Shown here one piece after another: positions 29,270 through 38,800 of a DNA stretch of 64,000 nucleotides. How positions within the stretch are numbered: the first letter of the stretch is position 1; the number at the start of each line of letters is the position of its first letter. The DNA is from Leptolyngbya sp. PCC 7375 (lineage in GTDB: Bacteria; Cyanobacteriota; Cyanobacteriia; Phormidesmidales; Phormidesmidaceae). Made by a program: the position numbers and the translations under genes. Location: NCBI RefSeq assembly GCF_000316115.1, contig NZ_JH993797.1:310001-374000 (forward strand), read 5' to 3'. The notes under the pieces were generated by a model, which worked only from the letters and a program-made list of their open reading frames with translations, had not been told where the DNA came from and made no database searches.

Positions 29270-29822
29270 AGATAGCCACCTTTTAGGCCGTAAACTTAAA
29301 TGAATTCTTAGAAAGAGAGATATAAGACAATGACTCTTTTAAAGAACCATTTACCATAGTCAATGATTGTTGCTTGACCTGAACAATTGAACGAAATTCA
29401 AGGTTAGTTCAACCTGCAATTATATTTGTCTGCCTATATTCTATGTGGAAAAAACTCTTTAAAGTGTTTCAATTTATGTGGTTTTTTGGATTATATTTAG
29501 AGACATCTCTATTCGTTGCTTAACTGAAATCTTGTACCAAGTTGGTTTTGAGGCTCAAACCCACGTTAGGTTCAAAACCCAACGCTAACTGAGCGCTGTC
29601 GATAAAGCGACAAGATTGGCTGTAAAGCTCTACATATCTAGCTTTTACCGATCCCTTAACCCCTTTAGTGGGTTTTGATCCAATTAGCCTTGCGAATTTG
29701 AGTCCAAGGCGAGGTGAGGCTTTCTGGCCAGATACAAGATCTAAGTTAATGTAATCCTGTAAGAAATCGAACAATTTAAAGAGTCATCATTATTTTCTAA
29801 TGAAGCCTGAAACAATAAGGGG
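29270..29822. other. 553-bp AT-rich gap between the two cargo cassettes
   Basis: This gap separates the PAD-USP gene from the LysM adaptor gene. It holds one weak ORF (29520-29774) and several short inverted Ala/Asn-coding repeats, and no clear promoter or RNA gene. It may mark the junction of an inserted cassette. Confidence 0.5.
29520..29774 (-). CDS. Doubtful small ORF, 84 aa
   Basis: The 84-residue ORF reads MFDFLQDYINLDLVSGQKAS and onwards, with a basic central part and a hydrophilic tail. I see no ribosome-binding site and no family. A stretch SKPTKGVKGSVKARYVELYS suggests a real but decayed coding remnant. It lies in the gap between cargo cassettes. Confidence 0.25.
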   Translation of the reverse strand: MFDFLQDYINLDLVSGQKASPRLGLKFARLIGSKPTKGVKGSVKARYVELYSQSCRFIDSAQLALGFEPNVGLSLKTNLVQDFS

Positions 29823-32800
29823 TTAATTACCCTTACTTTTTTCTGGCCTATCCTCCGAGAGCTTATATAAAATGAGGTAGTTAGTTTCTGGATCTTTCTT
29901 TTGGTCCTCGCTGATATCATCCTGAATTTTTGAATCACTAATGAGTTTCACACTAGTGTCATTATGTTCTACCCAATTAGCTTTGTTTGGTGGGGCAGCC
30001 GTCCTTTGAAGCATCGTGTAATGACCACGCGTTAATGTGCTGCCAATGTGGCGAATTATTCCCCAAGGAATCAAGTCTGCCTCACCAGCTTTAGTAAAGT
30101 TGCCTTTGTTCTCTGTATAGTATGCCAGAGTTATCTTAAGTTTAATTTGAATGGCACGATTCGCTTTTTGTATGCTCCCTCCCACTTGCACCTCACGCAT
30201 GGAACGATAGATAAAGAATTTTGGTGGTCCCATGAGAAAATACTGCTTCTTTACCCTGCTTGTTTGTTTGTCTTGAGGGTAATTGATGTTCTCAAATTTA
30301 TAATCATCAACTTCCTCTTCAGCAAAGTACGCATTAATGGTGTCTTGAATTGTCTTGTGATTATCTTGGAGGGCAGGAGCAATAAGGAATATATCTGGTG
30401 TGTTTTTAAGGGATACCTGTCCTGGTTCATTTTCAAGAGGTGCAATTTTCTGACATATTTTTAAGGGGAGCAGATCACTTTCTAGAGCTTCTAATAGATA
30501 TGCCAAAAAGGCATGCGCATCACATTGTATGTATTTTGAATTGTGCCACCCAGAGTTCCATAATAACCCTTGGGTACAATCAGCATCACTAAACAAGTTA
30601 GAGAGATACTGATAAAGTTTTTTATTACTGCTTGATGCGATGGACTTTGATGTAGATGGTTCTAGGAAGTTAAATAGCGCTAACAAGTTTTCTTGAAAAT
30701 CTTGTCTTGCCTTGATGTCCTTGTCCTGAGTTAGCTTATGTTTAAGGAGCGTGTTAAATTCTGGCATAATGGCCAATAGTTTGAACACACTGTTGAGATA
30801 ACAAGTATTGCCTAAATTGGCTAGGCCTTCTGAAATTGAACCTTGAGGCAAACGAACAGAAGGCAACCGATTAGGAGAACTCCAAACACCACCCTTTCTT
30901 GACCCAAAAGTCCACCACTTTATCGGTTTAACATGACGAATTACATTAGTTGCACAGTGAACTTCACCATGGTTCATATGATAGCCCTGCCAAGTGTCAA
31001 TGGCTATACCTTGAACACCAATTTTCCAAAGCGCTTGCTGCAAATATTCTTCAAATAAATCCCTGCTTTCCCCCTTTTCTACATCTTTTTTCGGTATTGT
31101 AAACTCAGATTCTTTTTTATGTGTAGAAGATTCTTCTTTGTCAACTGAGTGCGATTTTGTTCCTTCGATTTTGATCGTTACCTCAGGTCCATAAGGTTTA
31201 GGGAAAATACAAAGACTCTCGTTGACTACTAGCAGGTTGACCATATTAGCAGTTAGAGCAATAGTTTTTTTCTTATGCTCAATAAACAAAACAGGAACAT
31301 AAATGAGTTGCTCAGCCTGTAAACCTATCTCTTCTTTGAGTACCTTCACAACCTTTTCTTGAATAGTGTCTTCGATACGTGAATTATATTCTTGTAAATT
31401 AAAGTCGCTCGGTTCTCCTGATGGACCATGATACAGTTGTTGCCCCAATCTATCTTTATAAAATAGCGAATTTAAGTGGCGGTTAAAATTTTCTATCGTT
31501 TTTGGCATGCTACTGGTAATAATAGTCTTTGGTCCTGACTCGTTAGCGTCAATTTCTTTATCGTTTAGCATAATGAACCCCTTATCTGTTGTTGCTTGTC
31601 TGAGTAAATCAAGCGCTAACTTGGGGCTGGGAACTAGGGCGCAATATGCCTGATTGTGACCAAGTTTAGGTGCAGGTACAAACGTGACAACCTCATCCAC
31701 ATGTCCTGTGTACATCCAGGACGCATCTATTACAAAGGGTGGCTGAACCCGCTGAGCCTTTAGGAAGTTAACCAAGCCCGGAGATAAATTCGGGCCATGG
31801 TAAATGCGACCAAAAGGATATTTTTTAGAGATTGGGGGAGTGACTTCAAGATTACCTAAGCCATCAGGACCAAAATCGCTCTGATTATTTTGGGTACCAA
31901 AGGATTCCGAGTAAGATCTTATTTGCTCCTGTTTACTCAGTAGCCCAATCCGGTCCTTAATAGTTTTTTCCTTTTCTAAATATGGACTTGGAATAATCGT
32001 ATGTATTACACAATTAGGTAGACATGAAAACCCAATCTCCATCCAGTCTTGACAAAAAGTCATAGGATACCACGGGTTAGGGTTTTCAAGCTCATTTATT
32101 GATAAATCTATTTTCTTAAATTGCTCACGAAATGCTTTGTAAAGGTGAGATAAATTCGCTGGCATCTTTACCATGAACACTCTCTTGACCGGGTATAGAT
32201 GATGAAGCATCATCCATGGCGCAATCCTTACTTTACTTTTTTGAATGGTCTTGTTCTTAAAAAACAGTCCCTTAGTAGTTGTGAAAGTCAAGTTAATCAG
32301 ACCATTAAAATTTGGGCCAGAATAGCGGGTCGCTTCCATCCCAAATTCGAGTGTTTTACCAGATTGAAGTGTTTTAATCTCTGACGAAGTCAACTTGTAC
32401 TTGAAAGAGTCTATCCCTTCACCCAGAATTTGTGCTGCTCCTGGATTGCGGTCATTAAAAATCCGAATGAAGTTTTTCTGCTCGGGTGCCAGAGAAAGTT
32501 CCGCTTTATAGTCTTTAAGTGAAATCTTTGGATTTGGGCAACAAAATACTAATGGTGCTATGCTTGCTATATTAGTAGCCTGACTAATTGTTCTCTTTGT
32601 CTTGCCCTTTTTTGTCTCTTGCTTTGTATCACCAGATTCACTACTATTGTCGCTGATATTATTGAATAGGATAATTGCTCCTCGCTGTCGATTCCACTTC
32701 CCAGCATCCTGTGCCTTATCTCGCCCCACATCAATAGAGCCAGTTCGGTTAGCGTCAAGGTACATGAGGATCACAGCTGGCTGAAGTTTTACCGTTTTTT

Positions 32801-33173
32801 TCTTTCCTACAGAGACCCTAATCTGTATGGGAAGATATCGATCTTGGTCTGTCGATACGTTGTAATCACCAATACGGATCTTTGAAAAACTCACAACATC
32901 ATCTTTATTTGCTATACCTTTCAAAGAAGATCCTTGATAACTTGTAGGAGCTAACGTAACCGATGCACCCTGAAATGAATCATCCTTATTTATTTTTTGA
33001 AATTGAATAATTAAATCTACTTTTTTATCTAGCTCACGATGGCTATTGTTGATGTTTGTATTGCTATACTTTCGATTTCGCTCCTTGTCTGATCTTTTTA
33101 AATTATCTCCTTTTTTAGGTTCAGACTGATCACTTTTTTTGGATTCGAGCTGATTATCTTTCGTATACGTCAT
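29823..33173 (-). CDS. Candidate CIS effector: peptidyl-arginine deiminase fused to ubiquitin-specific protease
   Basis: The 1116-residue protein contains two complete-looking enzyme domains. Residues about 130-760 match protein-arginine deiminases: the calcium-site region YLDANRTGSID (138-148) and GAIILFNN, then QDWMEIG with catalytic D376, DGLGNLEVTPP, GRI, TGHVDEVVTFVPAP with H491 and D493, MVNLLV, PKPYGP and HGEVHCATN with nucleophile C740. These equal the four catalytic residues Asp350, His471, Asp473 and Cys645 of human PAD4. Residues about 780-1105 match a ubiquitin-specific protease: GLANLGNTCYLNS (N786, C791), the His box RGHYTML (H1051), WVEHNDTSV (acid N1071/D1072) and a closing YLILYKL. 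The N-terminal 50 residues are charged and disordered. The gene is AT-rich and follows DUF4123 adaptor genes. CIS loading is inferred from context. Confidence 0.85.
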   Translation of the reverse strand: MTYTKDNQLESKKSDQSEPKKGDNLKRSDKERNRKYSNTNINNSHRELDKKVDLIIQFQKINKDDSFQGASVTLAPTSYQGSSLKGIANKDDVVSFSKIRIGDYNVSTDQDRYLPIQIRVSVGKKKTVKLQPAVILMYLDANRTGSIDVGRDKAQDAGKWNRQRGAIILFNNISDNSSESGDTKQETKKGKTKRTISQATNIASIAPLVFCCPNPKISLKDYKAELSLAPEQKNFIRIFNDRNPGAAQILGEGIDSFKYKLTSSEIKTLQSGKTLEFGMEATRYSGPNFNGLINLTFTTTKGLFFKNKTIQKSKVRIAPWMMLHHLYPVKRVFMVKMPANLSHLYKAFREQFKKIDLSINELENPNPWYPMTFCQDWMEIGFSCLPNCVIHTIIPSPYLEKEKTIKDRIGLLSKQEQIRSYSESFGTQNNQSDFGPDGLGNLEVTPPISKKYPFGRIYHGPNLSPGLVNFLKAQRVQPPFVIDASWMYTGHVDEVVTFVPAPKLGHNQAYCALVPSPKLALDLLRQATTDKGFIMLNDKEIDANESGPKTIITSSMPKTIENFNRHLNSLFYKDRLGQQLYHGPSGEPSDFNLQEYNSRIEDTIQEKVVKVLKEEIGLQAEQLIYVPVLFIEHKKKTIALTANMVNLLVVNESLCIFPKPYGPEVTIKIEGTKSHSVDKEESSTHKKESEFTIPKKDVEKGESRDLFEEYLQQALWKIGVQGIAIDTWQGYHMNHGEVHCATNVIRHVKPIKWWTFGSRKGGVWSSPNRLPSVRLPQGSISEGLANLGNTCYLNSVFKLLAIMPEFNTLLKHKLTQDKDIKARQDFQENLLALFNFLEPSTSKSIASSSNKKLYQYLSNLFSDADCTQGLLWNSGWHNSKYIQCDAHAFLAYLLEALESDLLPLKICQKIAPLENEPGQVSLKNTPDIFLIAPALQDNHKTIQDTINAYFAEEEVDDYKFENINYPQDKQTSRVKKQYFLMGPPKFFIYRSMREVQVGGSIQKANRAIQIKLKITLAYYTENKGNFTKAGEADLIPWGIIRHIGSTLTRGHYTMLQRTAAPPNKANWVEHNDTSVKLISDSKIQDDISEDQKKDPETNYLILYKLSEDRPEKSKGN

Positions 33174-33212
33174 TTTTCTACCTCCCTTAGTTTTTTCTAC
33201 ATAAAAAAGAGA

Positions 33213-33572
33213 TCAGTCCGATTCGTTATCATCGTCCAACAAGAGCACTGCCTGTTCCCACAATTCCTCCATTTTGAGCCACGGAGGTAGAGATTCCTCT
33301 GAGAGAATTGATTCTGCCCAGAATGAGCGGTCAAAGTCATCACCGAACGCTAACATCAGGTCAAGATATCGCCCTACGTCATACTTCATCTGAAAGCCAT
33401 GCTCCTGCGCTCGTTCAATACCCGCTTTCACAAATGCGCGGATTCCTGCTTCTCCCAGTTGACTATACTCCTCTTGCCAGATTTCGCGAATATGCTCAAC
33501 AGCTTCCTGCTCAAACTGCCTGAGACCTACTTGGGCAAATACTTCCATTTGCTCTTGACGAATTCTTAGCAT
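33213..33572 (-). CDS. Small helical partner of the DUF4123 adaptor
   Basis: The 119-residue protein begins MLRIRQEQMEVFAQVGLRQF, continues with GIRAFVKAGIERAQEHGFQ and ends DVGRYLDLMLAFGDDFD. This pattern is common next to DUF4123 genes in type VI secretion clusters. The ATG at 33572 is preferred: starting at 33683 would add 37 unlike residues that overlap the DUF4123 gene by 59 bp. It lies just upstream of the PAD-USP gene (39 bp), so it may help to load that cargo. Confidence 0.65.
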   Translation of the reverse strand: MLRIRQEQMEVFAQVGLRQFEQEAVEHIREIWQEEYSQLGEAGIRAFVKAGIERAQEHGFQMKYDVGRYLDLMLAFGDDFDRSFWAESILSEESLPPWLKMEELWEQAVLLLDDDNESD

Positions 33573-33624
33573 TATCACATCTCTAAAGAAACTGAGTTGG
33601 CATCTTTCCCAAGGCGTATAGCGC

Positions 33625-34167
33625 TTACTGAAGTGGATATGACTTTCCTGCCTTAGGCGGAAACTCAACCAGACTTTTCCCATCCTCGCTTTCGACCCAA
33701 AATCGAACTACGGAGGAGCCTAAGACCGTAGCCAACTCAGCATCGTTGCAGGTTGGCAAGAAAACTCGCAACACACGTGGGTCGTAGTATCGAAAATGGA
33801 GTGACCTATTATCATGGTCTTTAACTAGAAGTAAGGTCTGCATATGTTTTATTAATTCTTCTAAGCTATTGGTGGATTCTAAAAAAATGCCCCAACTTTT
33901 GCCCCAACAGTCTTCTAGAAGTTTTTTCGTTGCATTAGTTCTGCGATCCAACAGCAGTAAATAGGGAACAACTGTTGTTAACTCCTGAGCAATCTGAGTT
34001 GGAAAAATTGAGCCATAAGAAGTCTTATCAAATGAACTAAGGGCTTTATAAATACTAGGATCTTGTGCCGCATCTAGTAACATATACAGCTTATTCCCTT
34101 GCTGTTGAGGTCTTAAGTGTTTAAGCAGGGCGTCAACATTTACTGCCGCAATCTGGGTCTCAGACAT
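33625..34167 (-). CDS. DUF4123 effector chaperone/adaptor
   Basis: The 180-residue protein matches the DUF4123 pattern through its length: LYMLLDAAQDPSIYKAL, then a 'P-Y-L-L-L-L-D' strand, a CWGKSWGIFL segment, HMQTLLLVKD and the signature FRYYDPRVLRVFLPTC. DUF4123 proteins (Tap-1/TEC) bind type VI effectors and hand them to the VgrG spike. A member inside a CIS operon, directly before the PAD-USP gene, suggests it escorts that cargo. It ends 53 bp before the start of its small partner. Confidence 0.85.
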   Translation of the reverse strand: MSETQIAAVNVDALLKHLRPQQQGNKLYMLLDAAQDPSIYKALSSFDKTSYGSIFPTQIAQELTTVVPYLLLLDRRTNATKKLLEDCWGKSWGIFLESTNSLEELIKHMQTLLLVKDHDNRSLHFRYYDPRVLRVFLPTCNDAELATVLGSSVVRFWVESEDGKSLVEFPPKAGKSYPLQ

Positions 34168-34183
34168 AAACCCTCTCCTCTTA

Positions 34184-35110
34184 TTACTGACTCACGACTG
34201 AACTCTTGGCAACTTCCATCAACGCCTCTGTAAACGGAGTACCTGTTTTAGCCGCTTCCTCTAAAGCTATCTGTACCAACTCTGTTTCAGCAGCTGGTGC
34301 CATGAACGTTCTGTAGGACAATTCTGTAATATTACGACCCACCTTGTTATCGTATTTCCCTACCTTAGCTTTATCTCTGCGTCGCTTAATAAATTCATCC
34401 CAGGTATCACTTCTCCCATCTAGCTTAAACTTATCTGAAAATTCCTGTTCTGAAGGATGGTATTGATCATGGACTTGAATGGTATAACTGGCATCAGGTT
34501 CATCAATAAATGGCAATAAATCCTTACCTTCTTGGCCAAATGCATTTTTCTTTGTTGATACCCAAATCCTTATTTTGAAAGGTGACTGGACTGGTTGTTC
34601 AGCATCAATTGTCTTATCTGCCCATATCAGTAATGGGTTAGCTATTGTAGGAAGATTTGTGTCTTTCGTTTTTTCAGAATCTTCTGGTAGCTGTTCAATC
34701 TGCTCTTTTCGAAGAATCTCTTGATAAACCAGTTTTTCTTTAGGCAGGATTTCGTTACTGACAGATTTATTTTGAGAAGGCGCGTCATAATTTTGATAAA
34801 CTCGCAGCATTAGACTTTTAATATTCCAAGAACCATCTGCTTTTTTTAGGCGCTTAAGCTGCACTTTGATGGCCATGCAGTGATCCGGAGATTCCACAAT
34901 TTTTATCAGGCGTACCGAGACAGCTGTAGCGACTACGATAGACGGCGGCGGCTGTTTAGAATTCTGGCGACCTAGAGGAATATATAATTTAGGTAATAAT
35001 TTTTCCGCATCTGTCTCAGCATTACCAGGATTATCCTCCGGATGGTTGCACTGTCCCTGAAGCGCATATCGCCCATCCCAAACTAACCATTTGTATATGA
35101 ACTTTGACAT
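34184..35110 (-). CDS. Hypothetical CIS cassette protein, 308 aa
   Basis: The 308-residue protein is beta-rich in its first 200 residues and ends in a helix TELVQIALEEAAKTGTPFTE followed by ALMEVAK. It is 16 bp upstream of the DUF4123 gene on the same strand. I do not recognise it. Its position parallels that of the 379-aa protein in the kinase cassette, so a cargo-adaptor or tube-plug role is plausible but unproven. Confidence 0.6.
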   Translation of the reverse strand: MSKFIYKWLVWDGRYALQGQCNHPEDNPGNAETDAEKLLPKLYIPLGRQNSKQPPPSIVVATAVSVRLIKIVESPDHCMAIKVQLKRLKKADGSWNIKSLMLRVYQNYDAPSQNKSVSNEILPKEKLVYQEILRKEQIEQLPEDSEKTKDTNLPTIANPLLIWADKTIDAEQPVQSPFKIRIWVSTKKNAFGQEGKDLLPFIDEPDASYTIQVHDQYHPSEQEFSDKFKLDGRSDTWDEFIKRRRDKAKVGKYDNKVGRNITELSYRTFMAPAAETELVQIALEEAAKTGTPFTEALMEVAKSSVVSQ

Positions 35111-35242
35111 TACTCTCCGCCAGTTCTACCTGAAAAATGTAAATATCGCCTTAATCTAATGGCATGATTTATTGACATCAATAAAACAAGATCGTTGTTT
35201 CTATATCGGCTCTTGCAAAAGTCAGCAAAAGTCAGAATTCTT

Positions 35243-35749
35243 TTATTCTCCCTCGCTCATCTTCAGCAAGTCAGCCCGAGTTTGCTCGTTCAACTCTCCT
35301 GTAGCATTGTCATATCCCATAAATTCTTGAAAATTTTGGATAGCCGCTCTAGTTTGATCATCGAGTTCTCCAGTCACTTCACTTGGCCCATAGCCCAGAT
35401 TGTTCAATCGGATTTGAACCCCTCGAATTTCTATAATTGGAGGTAGCGGGTTCAAATTGAGTTGATAGGTTAAAGTATCGTCTGGATCCTCAGCATCTAG
35501 CCAGACTGTAAGTTCAGCTGCTTGAGCAGTTGAGGGTAATGACTGACTAATTAAACCAGTTTCACCCGTATTTCCCTCATAGGTGAGTCCGTCTACACTA
35601 ATACTATATTCCTTATGAAAATAAGGCACGCCATACTCATCTCGCAAGACAAACTCCAGGGAAGACTTGGTTCGAGGTTTTAAGATAAATCGATAGTTTG
35701 TCTGTGTTTCTGTAACCTCAAACTGAATCTTTAAAGGTGTCTTGACCAC
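35243..35749 (-). CDS. Transthyretin-like plus peptidoglycan-binding adaptor
   Basis: The 168-residue protein has a sandwich domain (about residues 20-100: LEFVLRDEYGVPYFHKEYSI, then GLISQSLPSTAQAAELTVW) related to that of the LysM adaptor at 28763. A PG_binding_1 domain follows (about 108-165: VQIRLNNLGYGPSEVTGELD, then AIQNFQEFMGY and GELNEQTRADLL). Both domains are used to anchor CIS or T6SS parts to the cell wall or spike. It opens the PAD-USP cassette. Confidence 0.75.
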   Translation of the reverse strand: MVKTPLKIQFEVTETQTNYRFILKPRTKSSLEFVLRDEYGVPYFHKEYSISVDGLTYEGNTGETGLISQSLPSTAQAAELTVWLDAEDPDDTLTYQLNLNPLPPIIEIRGVQIRLNNLGYGPSEVTGELDDQTRAAIQNFQEFMGYDNATGELNEQTRADLLKMSEGE

Positions 35750-35884
35750 TTTGATCTCCTACATAAAATCAGTCTTATAGCTCTGCAAAGGGTTCTCTCA
35801 CGTGACCACTTTTTCTCTCGATCCAAGTCATAGCTAAAGCTTATTGAAAGTATCTTATGTTTGGCATATTAAGGATGTACTTCT

Positions 35885-38800
35885 TTACAAAGGCATGGCG
35901 GCTAACAAACCGTTAAAGCTAACCCCCAGCTTGTCTACACCGGTCTCAATCTCTTCACTCAGGGCATATAGTTTCTCAAACAATGCATCAAACAAGGTCT
36001 CAATGCCTAACTCATCCTTGAGCTGAATAATCTTTTGATATTGCTCATTTAGAGGTTTGGCAATCAGCTCAACTGGGTGAAATAGATTTAGCTTGCCTAG
36101 CAAAACTTCGCGAACTAGCGTTGTCAGGCTCAAAATAGGTGCGGTTTGGTTTAGATCTGCCGTTGTTAGCTCTTTAGGTAGATTTTCTGCTTTATTCACC
36201 TGCCAGGTCACTCCTTCGGAGGTAATCACGTCACCGGCTCGGCCCACAACCAAAGACTGTACTGGCACCTCTAAAGCGACGGCACCCGGTTCAAAGACTT
36301 TATCCTCTAAGGTTTCAAACCAAATATCCCCAATGGGAGTGGTTGCTACGAGAGGAGTGCCGCTGGGGATCGCAATGGCATTCGCTGCTGGCGCGGCTAA
36401 TGTGACAGTGATACTACCTCGGGCTGTGGCTAATAATTGGGCGGGGGCCAACCGTTCTAAACTACGACGGACTTTGTTGTATAGCTTTTGTAAGGGGGCA
36501 ATTAAAGCGGTTTCTGGATTGAGCGCTGCCAGGGGTTTGATCACTTCTGCTTTTACCCGCTGTAATGGTTCTGCTAAAAAGTCGAGATTAAACGCTTGCA
36601 CTTTATCCTTAATGCCAATCATGGCCTGGCCAATGCGGGCTAATCCGTCAGGTATCTGGTTAAAGACCGCCAGGTGCTCCTGTAGCCCCAAAATAGACTG
36701 AATCGCACCGCTGATGTGGGCAAGGGGCTGCTCAAGCTGCTGGGTGATGGCGTCAATGGGGCCAGCCACCAGACCGTCTATTGCTTGATTTAGATAGGTT
36801 TTAAGGCCAGCTACCCCATTGTTCACCAGGTTGTCAATTGCTGACAGTCCCTGATCGAGACGCTGGGTAAGGCGCTGCCAGAGACGTTCTAGGGTATCTA
36901 AAATGCTGATGAGTTTTTGGTTAAACTGGTCAATCAAACTGGTGGGAGTGGCCAGCAGAGTAACGGGGTTGAGGGTTTGTAGCTGGGTTTGTAGCTGGTT
37001 ATAGCCTGCTTGTAACTGTGATGGGATCTGGTTTGCCCCGTTTAGTCGCCGGGTTTGTTGTTGCCAGCCCTGGGCTAGCTGGGTGATCTCAGCCAGGTAG
37101 TTTTTTTCATAATCAGCCACGGTCTGAATCACTGTTTTAACCTGATCTAACAAGATCGGTTCGCGAACTTGCGCCATGATGGTGGTGGCTGCCGTGCGCA
37201 GGGGGCTGAGCATCGGGTCCAGAGCGGAGAGATCCAGGCCATCGACAAGTCCGTGCAGGCTGTTTACAACAGTCTCTAAAAAGGGCGTGATCCCGCCGTC
37301 TAAAATTGTTTGTACCGGTTGCCAGAAGGGCTGATCTTGCAGACGGAAGCCACTGATCGTATTGGTGACCTGGCGTACTGAGTCCACCACCTGATCCACC
37401 AATGTTTCCAGACCCAGTTTGTCTAGCTGTTGGGTGACGGTGTGCAATAGGTCATTGATGGGGGTGAGTAGCTGACGCGGTGAGAGCGATCGCACAAATC
37501 CCATTAGCTGCTGATAGATGTCCACCAGCGGTGCCAATAATGCTTTGGGGCTGGCAACAGCATCTACTTTGGCCAGTAAGTCCGCTTGAAATTGGCTGAT
37601 CGGCTGCATCAGCTCCACCAGTTTATCGGGGTCGACCATGGCCTCCACCTGGGCAACCATGGCTTCAAAGGGAGGGGTTAGCAGCTCACCGACCAGGGTG
37701 CCGGGTTCAAATCGATTGATGATGTCCACCACCTGATCGAGCTGGGCCTTGACCGGTTCGATCACTCCACCCAAAATCGGCTCTGCTATCTCGGTCCGAT
37801 AACCTTCTTTAAGAATGTCGGTGGCCTGGGATGGTGGGTCAATGGCATTGCGCACCAGGTCTAAGGCTGCGGATAGGGCCGTGCGCAACATTTGGTTCAG
37901 CTCAGCTACATTGATCGAGGCCAGGGTGGTTTTGACGGTGTCCACCTGGTTGAGGACATCGTCAAAAATCGGCTGTAGACTAACCTCGTCCAGCTGTTGT
38001 AGTACCTGGTCAATGCCCTGTTTGGTTTGGTCTAAAATGCTCCGCACCTGGGGATGGTCTAACAGGGCGGTCATTTGGGCAATCAGCGCCTGGAACTGAC
38101 TGATGAGGGTCTTAACGTCAAAGGCTGCAACTTTATCGATCAGCCCTTTGACTAATCCATACACTTGCCCAATGGCGACATTGACCTGGTTGATCACACC
38201 GCTCACTTGGTCGGTGATGTCGGTAAACATGGCCTTGGCTTGATTGATCAGACCGGTAAGGTCAAACCCTTGGATAAAGTCAACCACCTGCTGGATCAGG
38301 TTGGTCACCAGGGCACTGGCTTTGACCAGGGCCTGCTCGGCGGTTGCGATCGCACTTTCAATGGTGCCCACCACGGTTTCAATCCCCGCCGTGATTTGCC
38401 CAACCCCCTGGCTAACCAGGTTTTCTAGAGTTGCGATCGCCGGTTGCAACTGGTCCAGTATGCGGCTGAGATCAAATTGTTGCAGAGTGCCGAGGGCACT
38501 GGGGGGGAGTAAATTTAGCTGGGCTCCCAGCGCCTGTGGATCGAGCCCGGTCAGTACCGTATCCAGTTTCTCCATGGCCTGGTTTGAGAGAGTGGATAGT
38601 GTCCCTTCAAACTGCTCCACCTGATCAAATGCGGTCTGGGTTTTGGCCTCTAAACGAGTGATTTGGTGAGTCAATTGGTTCGCCTGTTGCTCCAGGTGAG
38701 TCAGGTGCTCGTCGGTTAGCTGATGGTCCAGAGGTAGGGCCACCAGGTCATTCATCCAGGTTTGAAAACCTTCAGTGGCGCTTTCTTCAATCAATCCAGT

